This document shows positions 9,967 through 21,669 of a stretch of 64,000 nt of DNA, one piece after another. The notes under the pieces are model-generated. The model was not told where the DNA came from. It saw nothing but the letters and a program-made list of their open reading frames with translations, and searched no databases. Every line of letters starts with the position of its first letter. The stretch's first letter is position 1. A program made the translations under genes and the position numbers. Source of the DNA: Serratia symbiotica str. 'Cinara cedri' (GTDB taxonomy: Bacteria > Pseudomonadota > Gammaproteobacteria > Enterobacterales > Enterobacteriaceae); the NCBI GenBank assembly GCA_000238975.1, contig CP002295.1, positions 310,001 through 374,000 of the forward strand, given 5' to 3'.

Positions 9967-11328
9967 ATGTTTGAAAATTTAACGGATAGATTGTCACGCA
10001 TAATGCGTAACATAAGCGGACGCGGGCGGATCACTGAAGAAAACATAAAGGAAACTCTAGGTGAAGTGCGCAGGGCTCTTTTAGAGGCAGATGTTGCATT
10101 ATCAGTAGTGCTTAACTTTATTAATCGAGTAAAAGAAATCGCAGTTGGTAATATAGTTAATAAGAGTCTGACACCTGGTCAGGAGTTTATTAAGATTATC
10201 AGGAATGAGCTTATTTTCGCTATGGGAGCAGTGAATACGGAGCTAAATTTAGCAGTTAATTCCCCAGCAGTTGTGTTGATGGCGGGTTTACAGGGAGCAG
10301 GTAAAACTACTAGTGTAGCAAAGCTTGGTAATTTTTTGAAAAAAAAACATAAAAAGAAAGTACTGGTTGTATCTGCAGATGTTTATCGTCCTGCTGCAAT
10401 TAGGCAATTAGAGGTCTTAACAGAAGATGTTGGTATTAATTTTTTTCCCTCTGAGATTAAAGAAAAACCTCTTGATATCGTAAATCGAGCATTACAATAT
10501 GCTAAATTAAAATTTTATGATGTGCTTATTATTGATACAGCAGGCCGTTTGCATATTGATGAATTTATGATGGATGAGATTAGGCAAATATATATATCAG
10601 TAAAGCCTATAGAAATGTTATTTGTGGTTGATGCTATGACTGGCCAGGATGCTGCTGTTACTGCAAAAATTTTTAATGAAGCACTCCCGATCACGGGCGT
10701 AGTTTTAACAAAAGCTGATGGCGATGCTCGTGGTGGTGCAGCGCTTTCTATTCGAGAAATTACTGGCAAGCCAATTAAATTTCTTGGTATGGGTGAGAAA
10801 ACTGATGCACTAGAGCCGTTTTATCCAGATCGCGTAGCATTACGTATTTTGGGTATGGGCGATATGCTATCGCTTATTGAAGATATTGAAAAGAAAGTTG
10901 ATCGTGAGCAGGCATTAAAATTAGCTAATCGATTGCAAAAGGGTAATACTTTTAATTTAACTGATTTTTTAGATCAACTTAAGCAGATACGTAATATGGG
11001 TGGTATGACTAATATGCTAAGTAAGCTTCCTGGCGCCAGTCAACTGCCTGAGCACATGAAGTCACAAATGGGAGATAAGTTTTTAGTTCGTATGGAGGCG
11101 ATCATTAATTCAATGACTGTAAAAGAGCGCACTAAGCCAGAAATTATCAAAGGTTCACGTAAGCGCCGTATTGCGATAGGTTCTGGTGTGCAAGTACAGG
11201 ATGTTAATCGTTTGTTGAAGCAGTTTGATGAAATGCAACGTATGATGAAGAAGATGAAAAAAGGGGGTATAGTTAAAATGATGCGTGATATAAAAGGTAT
11301 AAAAATGCCAATCTTTCCTGGTCATTAA
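9967..11328 (+). CDS. ffh: signal recognition particle protein Ffh (SRP54)
   Basis: GTPase of the signal recognition particle; with 4.5S RNA it targets membrane proteins to FtsY and SecYEG. The 453-aa product is full length and keeps the N domain, the G domain with G1 GLQGAGKT (near 107), G3 DTAGR (near 190) and G4 TKADGDARGG (near 248-257), and the Met-rich M domain from about 330 ending in MQRMMKKMKKGG. The ATG agrees with the family N-terminus MFENLTDRLS. An in-frame run of nine A residues at 10339-10347 is a potential slippage site. ffh lies just upstream of the rpsP operon as in E. coli. The 4.5S RNA gene is not in the window. Confidence 0.98.
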   Translation: MFENLTDRLSRIMRNISGRGRITEENIKETLGEVRRALLEADVALSVVLNFINRVKEIAVGNIVNKSLTPGQEFIKIIRNELIFAMGAVNTELNLAVNSPAVVLMAGLQGAGKTTSVAKLGNFLKKKHKKKVLVVSADVYRPAAIRQLEVLTEDVGINFFPSEIKEKPLDIVNRALQYAKLKFYDVLIIDTAGRLHIDEFMMDEIRQIYISVKPIEMLFVVDAMTGQDAAVTAKIFNEALPITGVVLTKADGDARGGAALSIREITGKPIKFLGMGEKTDALEPFYPDRVALRILGMGDMLSLIEDIEKKVDREQALKLANRLQKGNTFNLTDFLDQLKQIRNMGGMTNMLSKLPGASQLPEHMKSQMGDKFLVRMEAIINSMTVKERTKPEIIKGSRKRRIAIGSGVQVQDVNRLLKQFDEMQRMMKKMKKGGIVKMMRDIKGIKMPIFPGH

Positions 11329-11541
11329 TAGAATATAATTACTAAAACTAAATTAGTTACATTGAGCATTGTTTGTTTGCTTTGAAATGCTTGAAGTTTA
11401 ATTAGTTATTAAATTTGCGATAGCCAGCTGAAGTATATTTTATATTCTTTTTACGGGAAATAAGTATAATTGCAGTTATTATATTATAACTTTGTCTTTT
11501 ATTTAATCAGGATTAGTTATTCTTTAACTAAAGAGGATATT

Positions 11542-11790
11542 ATGGTAACAATTCGTTTGGCCCGCGGCGGTGCAAAAAAATCTCCTTTCTATCAAGTAGT
11601 AGTTACTGATAGTCGCAATGCACGTGATGGTCGTTTTATTGAGCGTGTAGGATTTTTTAATCCGATAGCAGCTGGTAAGGCTGAATCTTTGCGTCTAGAT
11701 TTAAGCCGTATTGATTATTGGATTCGTCTAGGGGCAAGCGTATCTGATCGTGTTCACGTGTTAATTAAAGATGCTAAGAGAGTTGTGTAA
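11542..11790 (+). CDS. rpsP: 30S ribosomal protein S16
   Basis: Primary-binding small-subunit protein that stabilises 16S folding. I chose the ATG at 11542 because [13 protein letters not shown] matches the family start and gives 82 aa, the same as E. coli S16; upstream codons in frame are not part of the protein. AGAGGA precedes it as the ribosome site. It is first in the rpsP-rimM-trmD-rplS operon; rimM starts 8 bases after its stop. Confidence 0.97.
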   Translation: MVTIRLARGGAKKSPFYQVVVTDSRNARDGRFIERVGFFNPIAAGKAESLRLDLSRIDYWIRLGASVSDRVHVLIKDAKRVV

Positions 11791-11798
11791 TTTTTGCT

Positions 11799-12356
11799 AT
11801 GGTTGTGATGAGAAGGAAAATTAGATTATTAGCTCCTCCACAAGCAATTGTATTAGGCAAAATTCAGTTTGCTTATGGAATTCATGGTTGGATCAGAATG
11901 CTTTCATATACCCAAAACGCTGAAAGTATTTTTGATTATCAGCCCTGGTTGATTCAACGTATGGGTCAATGGAATGTAGTCGAGTATGAGGATTGGAAAA
12001 GTTATAATCAGAATTTTATCATTAAGATAAAAGGCATTAATGATCGCAATGCAACTAGTGCTCTAACTAATTGCAAGATCATTCTAGATTCTAGACATCT
12101 GATGCAGCTGGAGGAAGGTGATTATTACTGGAAGGACTTAATAGATTGCCAGGTAGTTACTACTACTGGTTATATAATGGGCAAAGTAATTCATATGATT
12201 GAAACTGGTTCCAATGATGTAATGGTCATAAAAGCAAACCTTAAAGATGTTTTTGGCATAAAAGAACGATTAGTTCCTTTTCTTTGTGACCAGGTTATTA
12301 AGAAAGTAGATCTTATTGCCCAAGTGATTAACGTAGATTGGGACCCTGATTTTTAA
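11799..12356 (+). CDS. rimM: 16S rRNA processing protein RimM
   Basis: Ribosome maturation factor that binds S19 and helps assemble the 30S head. The 185-aa product matches E. coli RimM (182) through its length. The N-terminal barrel has [17 protein letters not shown] and the C-terminal PRC-type barrel has [15 protein letters not shown] and GSNDVMVI, ending in VDWDPDF. The first ATG at 11799 is used; an in-frame ATG at 11808 is also possible. Only 8 bases separate it from rpsP, so the two are probably translationally coupled. Confidence 0.95.
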   Translation: MVVMRRKIRLLAPPQAIVLGKIQFAYGIHGWIRMLSYTQNAESIFDYQPWLIQRMGQWNVVEYEDWKSYNQNFIIKIKGINDRNATSALTNCKIILDSRHLMQLEEGDYYWKDLIDCQVVTTTGYIMGKVIHMIETGSNDVMVIKANLKDVFGIKERLVPFLCDQVIKKVDLIAQVINVDWDPDF

Positions 12357-12408
12357 GCTCTAGATTATAAAATTGTAGTAAATTGAATGAAATTATGGAG
12401 CTTAGTAG

Positions 12409-13155
12409 ATGTTCATTGGTATTGTGAGCTTGTTTCCAGAAATGTTTTGCGCAATTACTAATTACGGAGTTACTGGTCAGGCAGTAAAAAGTGGTTTACT
12501 TAGTGTGCAGTGTTGGAGTCCTCGGGATTTTACTTTTAATCGGCGTCATACTGTAGATGATCGTCCTTATGGCGGTGGACCTGGGATGTTGATGATGGGG
12601 CAACCTTTATTAGAAGCTATTAATTCAGCAAAGATAGCAGTAGGTAAAGGTGTAAAAGTTATTTATTTATCACCCCAGGGACGTAAGTTAGATCAAGCTG
12701 GTGTGTATGAACTTATGACTAATCAGAATATGATTCTGGTTTGTGGTCGTTACGAAGGAATAGATGAACGCTTGATTCAAGCTGAAATTGATGAAGAATG
12801 GTCAATTGGTGATTACGTGCTTAGTGGAGGGGAGTTGCCAGCAATGATTCTTATTGATTCAGTTGCGCGTTTCATACCTGGTGTTTTAGGGCATCATGCT
12901 TCAGCTCAGTCAGACTCCTTTGTCAATGGATTACTGGATTACCCACACTATACTCGACCAAAGGTATTATTAGGTCTGGAGGTACCTTCTGTTCTGCTTT
13001 CGGGGAACCATGCTGAAATACGTCGTTGGCGCTTAAAGCAGTCTCTGGGGCGAACTTGGCTTAGAAGACCCGAGCTCTTAGATATTTTATCCCTAACTGA
13101 TGAGCAATTAGTGTTGCTGGTTGAATTTCAAAGTGAGTATTTAGCCAGGCAATAG
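12409..13155 (+). CDS. trmD: tRNA (guanine-N1)-methyltransferase
   Basis: Methylates G37 of tRNAs with a G36-G37 pair, using SAM, and prevents +1 frameshifting. The 248-aa product (E. coli 255) has a slightly shorter C-terminal tail. SPOUT trefoil-knot motifs are in place: [11 protein letters not shown] (near 86), [12 protein letters not shown] (near 108), [14 protein letters not shown] (near 129), and the catalytic-loop region ending in PHYTRP, which holds the family's conserved Asp upstream ([10 protein letters not shown]). A GGAG site precedes the ATG. Third gene of the rpsP operon, 52 bases after rimM. Confidence 0.97.
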   Translation: MFIGIVSLFPEMFCAITNYGVTGQAVKSGLLSVQCWSPRDFTFNRRHTVDDRPYGGGPGMLMMGQPLLEAINSAKIAVGKGVKVIYLSPQGRKLDQAGVYELMTNQNMILVCGRYEGIDERLIQAEIDEEWSIGDYVLSGGELPAMILIDSVARFIPGVLGHHASAQSDSFVNGLLDYPHYTRPKVLLGLEVPSVLLSGNHAEIRRWRLKQSLGRTWLRRPELLDILSLTDEQLVLLVEFQSEYLARQ

Positions 13156-13224
13156 GTATACGAATTAATCACTTGACATCAGGCGAAACCTATATGTCAG
13201 TTTAACTAGAGTAATAGATATATT

Positions 13225-13572
13225 ATGAGTAATATTATTAAGCAACTTGAGCAAGAGCAAATAAAGCAAGATGTACCTGAATTTCGTTCAGGCGATTCTA
13301 TAGAGGTTAAGGTATGGGTTGTTGAAGGTAGCAAAAAACGCTTGCAGACATTTGAGGGAGTTGTTATCGCTATACGTAGGCGCGGTTTACATTCCGCATT
13401 CACTCTTCGTAAGATTTCTAATGGCGAAGGTGTGGAGCGGGTATTCCAGACTCACTCCCCAGTAATTGATAGTATTGCCGTAAAACGTTGCGGTGCTGTG
13501 CGTAAAGCAAAATTATATTACCTGCGTAGACGCACTGGTAAAGCGGCTCGTATCAAAGAACGTCTTAGTTAA
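13225..13572 (+). CDS. rplS: 50S ribosomal protein L19
   Basis: Large-subunit protein at the 30S/50S interface. The 115-aa product is exactly the E. coli length and includes [29 protein letters not shown] and the C-terminal [19 protein letters not shown]. Last gene of the rpsP-rimM-trmD-rplS operon, 69 bases after trmD. No clear terminator directly follows it. Confidence 0.98.
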   Translation: MSNIIKQLEQEQIKQDVPEFRSGDSIEVKVWVVEGSKKRLQTFEGVVIAIRRRGLHSAFTLRKISNGEGVERVFQTHSPVIDSIAVKRCGAVRKAKLYYLRRRTGKAARIKERLS

Positions 13573-14197
13573 GATATTGAGATATAGTTATTTCCATAGT
13601 AAAAAATAAAAATTATCATTAGCATATTACGTAATAAAGTAGATAAGTTTTTATTTACTGTACCCTATAATTAGTTGATAGAAAATTATTATCCTAATTT
13701 TTAATTTTTATTCATTAAAATAAAGCTCATAAATTAATACTATTATTATCATGAATATTAATTTTATATCTTATAAATACTTTATAATTCATATTTTTAT
13801 TATCTAACATAATACTGAAATTGCTCAAGGATATCTTTATTTTTTGACTATTCTTAGGATATAAATGATAATTTCATTATATAGCTTTAAGGTGTTATAT
13901 TTTATAAGTTTAATATGTATAGATGATATAGTAGAAATTATAATCTGTAGGTTAGAGTAACTAATACTGTGGTATTGGTATTTTGCTGCGAATACTTGTG
14001 ATTTATGTCTATGAGTTATATCTTAGGTCATGTGTAGTTATAATTATTTTTTATCGGCATATGTAGGGCGATTTATTTATTAAGCATGGTAGTATCTTGC
14101 TCTTTAGTATAGAAAGAATATAAGTTATTTTAGTTTTTTTTGTAAGCAAAATTATTAGCAAATTAAGTCATATAGCAAATCTTTAGTAGAATTATTA

Positions 14198-14223
14198 GCC
14201 ACCATGATATTTATTATGGTGGC
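14198..14223. other. orphan hairpin GCCACCAT/ATGGTGGC
   Basis: An 8-bp GC-rich perfect stem with a 10-nt loop, about 630 bases after rplS. No T-tract follows and there is no gene around it; possibly a relic terminator. Confidence 0.35.
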
Positions 14224-14527
14224 GTGGGTATTAAATTTTATATATAATTTATAGATTGATCTAGTTAATATTTAATTATTGTAATCATAATTATTGATTA
14301 GCGTAGATAGTTGGTCAAAATTATTTGAACGATTATTTATCTTATTTATTTAATGAAAAGTAGTTGTAATGAGTTATTTTATAACTATTATGTTTACTCA
14401 TTTAATACTTATTAGATGAGCGCTTATTAGAGTAAGCGGTATAGATAGCTGCTATTTATAATCTGTAAGATATATTGATTGTGAAATGAGGACATATTAA
14501 TAATTAGCAGTGCATAGTTCTATTGGT

Positions 14528-14565
14528 TGTAATAGTTTCCTGTAATAGTTTCCTGTAATAGTTTC
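14528..14565. repeat. 13-bp tandem repeat, about 2.9 copies
   Basis: Unit TGTAATAGTTTCC in perfect adjacent copies within eroded DNA. Confidence 0.9.
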
Positions 14566-16525
14566 TGTTATAAGTAGCCTAGGAGTAATCTACGAATTAT
14601 TTATTAGTAGTACGATAGTTTATTGATGATAGTCAAAAATATATTATCAGTAAGGGTTAGTGATTAGTAAAAGCAGCTATAGTGTTATGGTGTAACAAAA
14701 TATATAAAGAAAGTATTTTATAGATATCTATTATGAGTAACGATATTAGTAATAGTAATGAACTGTATTAGTGTATTGTAGCAATAAAGATTAGTGAGTT
14801 TTATTTAATTATCTAATTTATTAATTATCTCTAATACATGATTTCTATTTAATGGCATATATTTTTATTTTTTTTGATATTTTTCTTATACAACTATACA
14901 TGTATACCCATTTTTAAGTAATGAACTTTATATTTTATATATTTAGTAGCTTACATTATTATGCCACACTTTAGGTGTTTTCTTCTTAATATTTATATAG
15001 CATATTAGTTATTAATTTATCAGTAATTAGAAGATATTTGTATAATATTATAGTTTTGATTGAGTATTGTAGTTTTTTATTTGAGTTAGTATTGTTAACT
15101 TTTGGTATGTATATAAATACTTTTACTTTTTAGTACTGAAGTTTATTTATAAAATGTTTATATTAATTTAATATATAAAAGTATAAGAATTATTATGTAT
15201 TGTAGTATTTTTAGTGCATAGAAGTAGTATTTTATTTATATCTCTTAAATTAAATTATCATGATAATTTAAATTATTTTAACTATATATAATATATATAC
15301 GTATATTGGTATAATAATGTTTATTAATTACATATTAAACATAATACAATTTATTATTACCTAATTGAAATAATAAAAGCATGCGTATTATAATAATTAT
15401 TGCTAATGTTTTATAGAGATATTATATTATATTAATGGTTTATAGTATTTTTTGCGTATTAGATATGTAACTAGGTGATATTAATTGGTTAGGTAACTTA
15501 TAGCTTAAATTGAGTGCCAGTCTATTTATGGTTAGACTTTTACCTTTAGAGATACAGAATGACTATTGATTTCAGGAGTTTGATTAGTAACTTTAATATG
15601 TGTTATTAATTTAATTTTAAAGTTAATTTTACTTAGTGTGCTATTTACTATTGATTTTGCTAGGTGTAGAATGATTTGATATCAATGGTTAATGTTTAGT
15701 ATTATAAAACCTTAAGGATTATGCATTTAGTTTTTGATTATAGGGTGAGTGATTATATAAGAGGTGCGTCACGATATAGTTTTTATTCTCTTCGATGATA
15801 GTTATTTGCATGATAGCATAAACATCAACTGATGGCTTTATGTTTATACTAAAATAGTTATTAGTTTTTAGTTATTGATATCTATTATCTGTTGCTAGTG
15901 TTGAACAACAAGTATGAAATTATAGGATTCTAGTTATATCTTGAATAATATAAATGCAGTCATGGTCATTTAAATAAATATAATAAGTATTATATGATAA
16001 TAGTCGTCTTATAGGAATATTTTATTTTATGCAATATTATACTTAAATTAAATAAATTTATATTATTTTATGATATATATCATAGATATTTATTATTAAT
16101 TAGTTATTTATATATAGTTATAGATATTATATTTAGATACTAAAATATTAGTAAAATTATTAACATATTTTAAATGATATAATTCTAAGTTTATTAATAA
16201 AAAACTAATAAAGTATTTATAATAATATTAATGATAGAAAATTAATTGACTATATTATTCGTTGTTGTAAAAAAAGATATATATATTAAATTACTATTTT
16301 ATAACTGTAAAATACAGTGATTAATAAAATTAATTAATTCATATATGATTAATGCATTAATCATTTATAATAAATTATTAATAAATTATTAATATTATTA
16401 ATCAAACTGAAGTTTATATTTGATAAAAATAATAGTGTAACTAACTTATTGGATATTTATCTTAATGTAGAGATTTTTAGGTCAGTGTTTAGATTGGTTG
16501 ATAGAATTAGTGCGTTATGTATTAA

Positions 16526-16550
16526 CGCAGCCTTATTATAAGTATGAACC
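16526..16550 (-). pseudogene. decayed start of the prephenate dehydratase domain of pheA
   Basis: Read on the minus strand past the chorismate mutase stop, codons for Leu-Asn follow directly (E. coli has HLN there). Fifty bases further on is GGTTCATAC, which encodes Gly-Ser-Tyr where E. coli PheA has GSY 17 codons on, then AAGGCTGCG in place of the following LAAR segment. Several stops and small deletions break the frame. This looks like the old dehydratase domain in decay. The match is short and made from memory. Confidence 0.4.
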
Positions 16551-16600
16551 TTAAGATTAAGTAATACAATTAACTTAATGTAGTAACTGATAATATTAAG

Positions 16601-16882
16601 CTAATGTCGCAGTAGAGCTTGTTGAGTAAGTACTGAATATTCAATAATTAGCTTAAATAAACTGGTGATAAAGAAACTATCGAGACCATAGAGCGTCGCA
16701 GTATTACTTAGCATATTTAAGATAATGTATTCGCGCTTTTTATCACGAATAGGTTGATGAAGGTGTAGTTTAGTTATTCCGGCATACATCACCAACTTAC
16801 GCCTCTCTGCAAGTAGAATTAATATTCTTAGATCTAAGGTATTAATGCGTTCCCTGATTATTAATAATAGATTGTTAGTCAT
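16601..16882 (-). CDS. pheA: chorismate mutase (PheA N-terminal domain only)
   Basis: The 93-aa product matches the AroQ-type chorismate mutase domain at the N-terminus of enteric PheA, which turns chorismate into prephenate. Aligned by eye with E. coli, all eight active-site residues are kept with an offset of one: Arg10, Arg27, Lys38, Asp47, Arg50, Glu51, Ser83 and Gln87. A TAG then ends the frame close to the domain boundary, and the dehydratase and Phe-binding ACT domains (about 290 further residues in E. coli) are missing or decayed. The loss of ACT would remove feedback control. A weak AAGG site precedes the ATG; no pheL leader peptide or attenuator is seen. It may be a working single-function enzyme or a pseudogene whose first part has not yet decayed; the perfect active site favours function. 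Confidence 0.8.
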   Translation of the reverse strand: MTNNLLLIIRERINTLDLRILILLAERRKLVMYAGITKLHLHQPIRDKKREYIILNMLSNTATLYGLDSFFITSLFKLIIEYSVLTQQALLRH

Positions 16883-19590
16883 AGTTAGCCTTTATGTTTT
16901 ATCATTATAATATAAAAGATATTTACCTGCTGGTATAAGATTACTGTGCGTTTTATAGCATTATGTTATACGCATTTATTTTTTCTGTGAAAATAATTTG
17001 AGAATTGTATTTAGTAATTTATTACTATATTATACACTTTATTAAAGTAACAGCTATTTATTCTTATGTCAATAAGAATTATTAAGTATTAGAATTACTA
17101 TATTGAAGTAGTAAATTATATATTTTTAATTATTTATATTGAATATAACTATCAAATTAGGGTAGTTTAATTTATATCAAAGGTTGATGAGTGTATTTGC
17201 TATATAGATTATTTCTAATAATGGTATAGTTATAATTTATTTTTTTGATATTAAAATAATGTATTGAATGATTATTTTTTTAAAAGAAATAAAATATAAT
17301 TAATTGTTAATAACTATATAGCGTAATACATACGTTGCTTATTATAAACAGTAGCACTTCATAATTATCCTGCAGGGGGTAATTTTATAATTATGATTAT
17401 TCGTTTTTAATATGTGTATTTTTTAAATAAAATACCTATACTTGTTTTATAATTTATTAATATAATTTAAGTTAATATAACCGTTAAGTTGTATTTTACT
17501 GTAGATAATGGGTATTAAGAATAGGTAATCATATTTTGATATTGTTGAGTAATAAGTTAATAAGTGATATGGCTTGCAAAACATGAAGAATAAGTATTAC
17601 TTATTAAAGTATGATATTAATCTCATATCAGAATAAAATAATAAATTGTTAGAAGTAATAAGTACGATGACTTATTAGTTTTTAATTCGTATGATAAATT
17701 AAAAACTTTGATAGTGCTCACCATTGATCAATAAAGTATGTAATTAAAATTATATTGTTACGCTTTGTATATATAAATATGCGACTATTAGTAAAATAAA
17801 TACTAGGTAATAATTTTTATATGCTATGTGCGATTAAAAAATACAATACTTTAATATAATTAAGTAGTATTTTTTATTTATGTGTAGCTATTATTTGTTT
17901 CTAGATACCCTAGATAAGTAGGTGTGAAAATATCTATTTAATAACGGATCAAGTATTATTGTACTTAAAGTATCCAGCATTGAGGTATATCAGTAGATAA
18001 AAAATTGAATCATTATTTTATTTATAATCATTATCATTAATATAATATTTTTATTAGTTATTATTATGCGTATGACGGAGATGGGTTTTTTATTATACGT
18101 GAAGGAGTATTTATCTTTTAATGCTCAATATATTATTAGGAACAGGTATAGCGGTGGTCAAATAATATATTCTATATATATGTGTGTGATAGCTTATATA
18201 TCAGGCTATAGCTATAATGGTGTTATCTATAAATATATTTTATTAAATATTAGTATAGTAATTCACGTAATTAGAATTATTAGCGTTATTTGATTATGCT
18301 TTTTATAATACTCAAGAATAGATTGTAATAGGGTAGGAGAATGAAGTTAGTATAGTGAAATACTATGCTAATATTCTAGGATAGTCCCTTTATTTTTGTA
18401 AATCAAGTTTATAATGCTATTATAGATATGAAGATATAGCTAATGTTAAATTATATTGACTAATCTGTAATTACCATTATGCTATTAATTAAGTAAACAT
18501 TTTATAAATATGTTGTATTAACTATAAGTCAAGTAGTGTCTATTAAAAAGATGATTAAACTTATTCTAATATCATATAAGATTACATATGCACTACAGGT
18601 TATTACTATAAGTTTTAATTTTAATACTTGCTCTAGATGAAATATATTATAATATATGTACTATATGTTTATTTATTAATCTTTACTTATCATAAAATTA
18701 TGGATAATATCCTAAAAGAATTCATGGGTTAATATTATAGTTAATATAATAGATGATATAACAAAAGTGTCAAATTGATAAAAAACACATCTAGCCTGTT
18801 TCTAAGGTATTGACATATATGTTCATCATTTTTCCTGATTAACTGTACTTAAGAGCCTGTATTAAGAAGGTAGCGCTTTTGAAGCAGCAGTGAAGTTATC
18901 CTATACTTTTTATATTTTATTTTTCTTCCGTTGTGAAGTAGTCGCTCATGTTTTAGACTGGATATATAAATGCCATGTTTTAGATAATTTATTGAGTAGT
19001 GCGTTTTTTATTAATTACCTAAATATTAAGCTAATGTGATAAAATAATGTCCAGTATTTATAACTTATTTAATATTATCATTGGTGTAGTTTTGCTGATT
19101 TTAATTAAGCTACAATAGTTAAATATTATGTTGAAGTTAAATTTGAATATTAGAGATAGTACTATAGAGTAAGAAGTATTTTACTGATTTAATTCTAGTA
19201 TAGATAATAGTTTAACAGAGTTTATTTTAGTCAATTGAGATTAAAGTTATAGATTTAAGTATTGTAAGATCAATATTAAAAATATTAGAATGAGTAAGTA
19301 TTTTATTTTCATATGTTATAGACTAATAATTATTAAATAAAACCAATCATCATTTATTATTCATGGTATTAGTTACTATTCACTAAAACATTATTAACTA
19401 AAACTTTAAATCCTGTATTAATAATTATAAATTTAAGATATAATATAGGAAAAATAATATTAAATATTAAGTTATGCATCTCAGGTATATGTCGTTATAA
19501 ACATGTAAGTTTAATATAATAGAAAGCTTTTAAAAAAGCTATATATGATATATTTTATATTGTACATATATAACATGTATATTTATTTTA

Positions 19591-19620
19591 TTAAAAATTT
19601 ATAAAAATTTATAAAAATTT
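19591..19620. repeat. 10-bp tandem repeat, 3 copies
   Basis: Two exact copies of ATAAAAATTT preceded by one with a single mismatch, in AT-rich DNA. Confidence 0.75.
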
Positions 19621-20571
19621 AAATTTTATTAGTATCGGTATCCGTATAGTGCACAAGATTTTTAAAATTTAATTTTTATGGTATTAGTATAAATTTATAT
19701 TAGATAAGTTAATTTAGAATAAATGCATTGAATATATCTTATTACTAGGAGGTGAAAATAAATCATAGTATAGTTACTATTCTTAATATGGCGTTAGTCA
19801 TATTATCTCATATGCACTTTATATATTAAAGGTCAGTATATTATATATGATAGTATGAGTTATAAATACAGTAAACCTATTGCTTACTAGTATTTTACAA
19901 ATATTTTATAGTATTAAAATTATAAGATAGGCTAACGTCCAAACTTTTATAACCTTAAAAGATTAGTATAGATTGCATTAGGCATAATAATAAGTATACT
20001 AAGAGTGTTAAGTGGTCTTAAGGTAATTAGCTGTTAGCTAAGTAGCTAATACTCTATATATATTACTATATGTTGAATGATTATGGGCTTGTTTGCTTCA
20101 TTAGATTTTTTGTGTTAAATAATAAGATATTTTAGGAACTAACTAATGGTGTTCATATAAATGTATTTTACAATACTAAATAAAATTACGCTCGTTCTTT
20201 ATTATTTATATCATGTTTAGTGTATTAAGTATATTGTATTAGGTATTTAAGTGTAATAGATACTTGAGTTAAGTGCAATTAAATTAAATCGTCATATAAT
20301 TAGTAAAGGTATATACTTGCTCAAGTAATACGAGTAATCAATTACATTGGTTGTGCAGTTGCTGAACTTATATTCGGTATAATAAGTTGCTCATGATACG
20401 GATATTAATGTCGTTATCTAACTGTTTTATTATTTTTTAGTAATTGAAATATATATAAATAACTATACGTTATGCAATTTCTAGTTGGCGTTATCAGCAT
20501 AGTCAATAGTGTACTGTGTATTATAGTAGAGGATCTAAAAAATTTGCAGTAAATTATGAGGACGAGATAAA

Positions 20572-20589
20572 TCCTACATCCTTGTAGGA
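20572..20589 (-). terminator. stem-loop downstream of bamD, weak terminator candidate
   Basis: A 7-bp stem TCCTACA/TGTAGGA with a 4-nt loop. Read on the minus strand it is followed by TTTAT, about 215 bases after the bamD stop. GC-richer than its surroundings. Confidence 0.35.
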
Positions 20590-20802
20590 ATCAAAAAACA
20601 TATAACAATGGTATGAAATAAAATTTTATATCATAATATTATAGATGATATATTTGAGTTTCTCTTATAAAGAGAATGAAGTTCTCTTAAATTAAGTTAT
20701 TACTAGTACAATATACTGTTTTATGAGTTATAAAATACATTTATTATAAATAACTACAAGTTATTAATTTATAATTTATTCAGGTAAATAGAATAATATG
20801 AC

Positions 20803-21534
20803 TTATTGTGGGTTTACAGCGATTAATTTAGCTACTTTTTTGGCTTGACCGTATAATTGCAATTTTTGATAAGCATACTCCATAAATGGTAGTGCGCTTC
20901 TCATTGCTCTAGTATCTGGGTATTCATGTAACATATTTTCGACACGATTAATAGCTGCAATATAAGCGCCACGTTTAATGTAATATTCTACTACTGAAAG
21001 TTCATATCTAGCTAGACGTTCTTTCAGATAAAGTAAACGCTTATGAGCGTCATTAGCATAATCACTATTAGGTGTGTTCTCGATTAATTGGCGAAAATCA
21101 TTAAATGCTGCACGAGAATATCGTGGATCACGATCCGAGCGATCAATGCCAAAAAAATTTTGCAATGTATTATCATCTAGCGCCATGTTTGTTAAACCAC
21201 GTATATACATCACATAATCAATATTAGGGTGTGTTGAATTTAGACGTATGAAGCGATCAATAGATGCTTGGGCAAGTAGTAGCTCAGCAGATTTATAGTA
21301 GGCATAAATTAGGTTTAGTTGAGTTTGTTGGGAATATGGCCCGAAAGGATAGTGATTATCTAATGCTTCAAGTTCTATAATTGCACCTTTGAAGTCACTA
21401 TTATGCATTTTTTGTTGAGCATTAGTATATATTTCTGAGGGTAAGCTGTCTGAAACTGTTTTCTTAGAGGTCGAGCAACCAGTTATCACTAAACTAAATG
21501 TGGTTACTGTAACTAGATATTTTATAAGCGCCAT
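20803..21534 (-). CDS. bamD: outer membrane assembly lipoprotein BamD
   Basis: Essential lipoprotein of the BAM complex that inserts beta-barrel proteins into the outer membrane. The 243-aa product matches E. coli BamD (245). A signal peptide of about 19 residues ends in the lipobox VITGC with Cys20 as the lipidated residue. Five TPR repeats follow, with conserved stretches such as [49 protein letters not shown] and [11 protein letters not shown]. It implies an outer membrane and other BAM parts elsewhere. It is divergent from rluD with 135 bases between them, as in E. coli. Confidence 0.97.
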   Translation of the reverse strand: MALIKYLVTVTTFSLVITGCSTSKKTVSDSLPSEIYTNAQQKMHNSDFKGAIIELEALDNHYPFGPYSQQTQLNLIYAYYKSAELLLAQASIDRFIRLNSTHPNIDYVMYIRGLTNMALDDNTLQNFFGIDRSDRDPRYSRAAFNDFRQLIENTPNSDYANDAHKRLLYLKERLARYELSVVEYYIKRGAYIAAINRVENMLHEYPDTRAMRSALPFMEYAYQKLQLYGQAKKVAKLIAVNPQ

Positions 21535-21601
21535 GACGTTTTAATTGCCTCTAGGTAATAATCTCGAAAGATTATCTATTAAGTATACAATAAAAAATAT
21601 G

Positions 21602-21607
21602 TATAAT
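21602..21607 (+). promoter_or_regulatory. possible -10 box for rluD
   Basis: A perfect TATAAT in the 135-base gap between divergent bamD and rluD, 62 bases before the rluD start. The hexamer 17 bases upstream (TTAAGT at 21579-21584) is a poor -35. In DNA this AT-rich such matches arise by chance, so this is weak. Confidence 0.3.
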
Positions 21608-21669
21608 AGCATATTATATTGAATTGCTATAAAACCTAGTGTCAACAAACATTAATAAAGAAGTCTTCT

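Larger units (their letters stand above)
13573..16600. other. eroded 3-kb region between rplS and the pheA remnant
   Basis: In E. coli aroF and tyrA lie here. Neither is recognisable. Very AT-rich, with a 13-bp triplication (14528-14565), a hairpin with no gene (14198-14223), and at 16526-16550 faint traces of the lost prephenate dehydratase part of pheA. Confidence 0.75.
16883..20802. other. eroded 3.9-kb region between pheA and bamD
   Basis: In E. coli this gap is only about 1 kb and holds raiA and pheL. Here it is several times longer yet empty: no RaiA-like frame and no transposase. An open frame at 18066-18293 is biased toward Ile/Tyr and looks random. Stem-loops near 20573-20588 could be the end of the bamD transcript. 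Confidence 0.75.

Noticed and set aside
18066-18293. 75-codon open frame in the pheA-bamD gap
   Set aside because: Composition is Ile/Tyr/Ser-rich as expected from random AT-rich DNA; there is no ribosome site or known motif.
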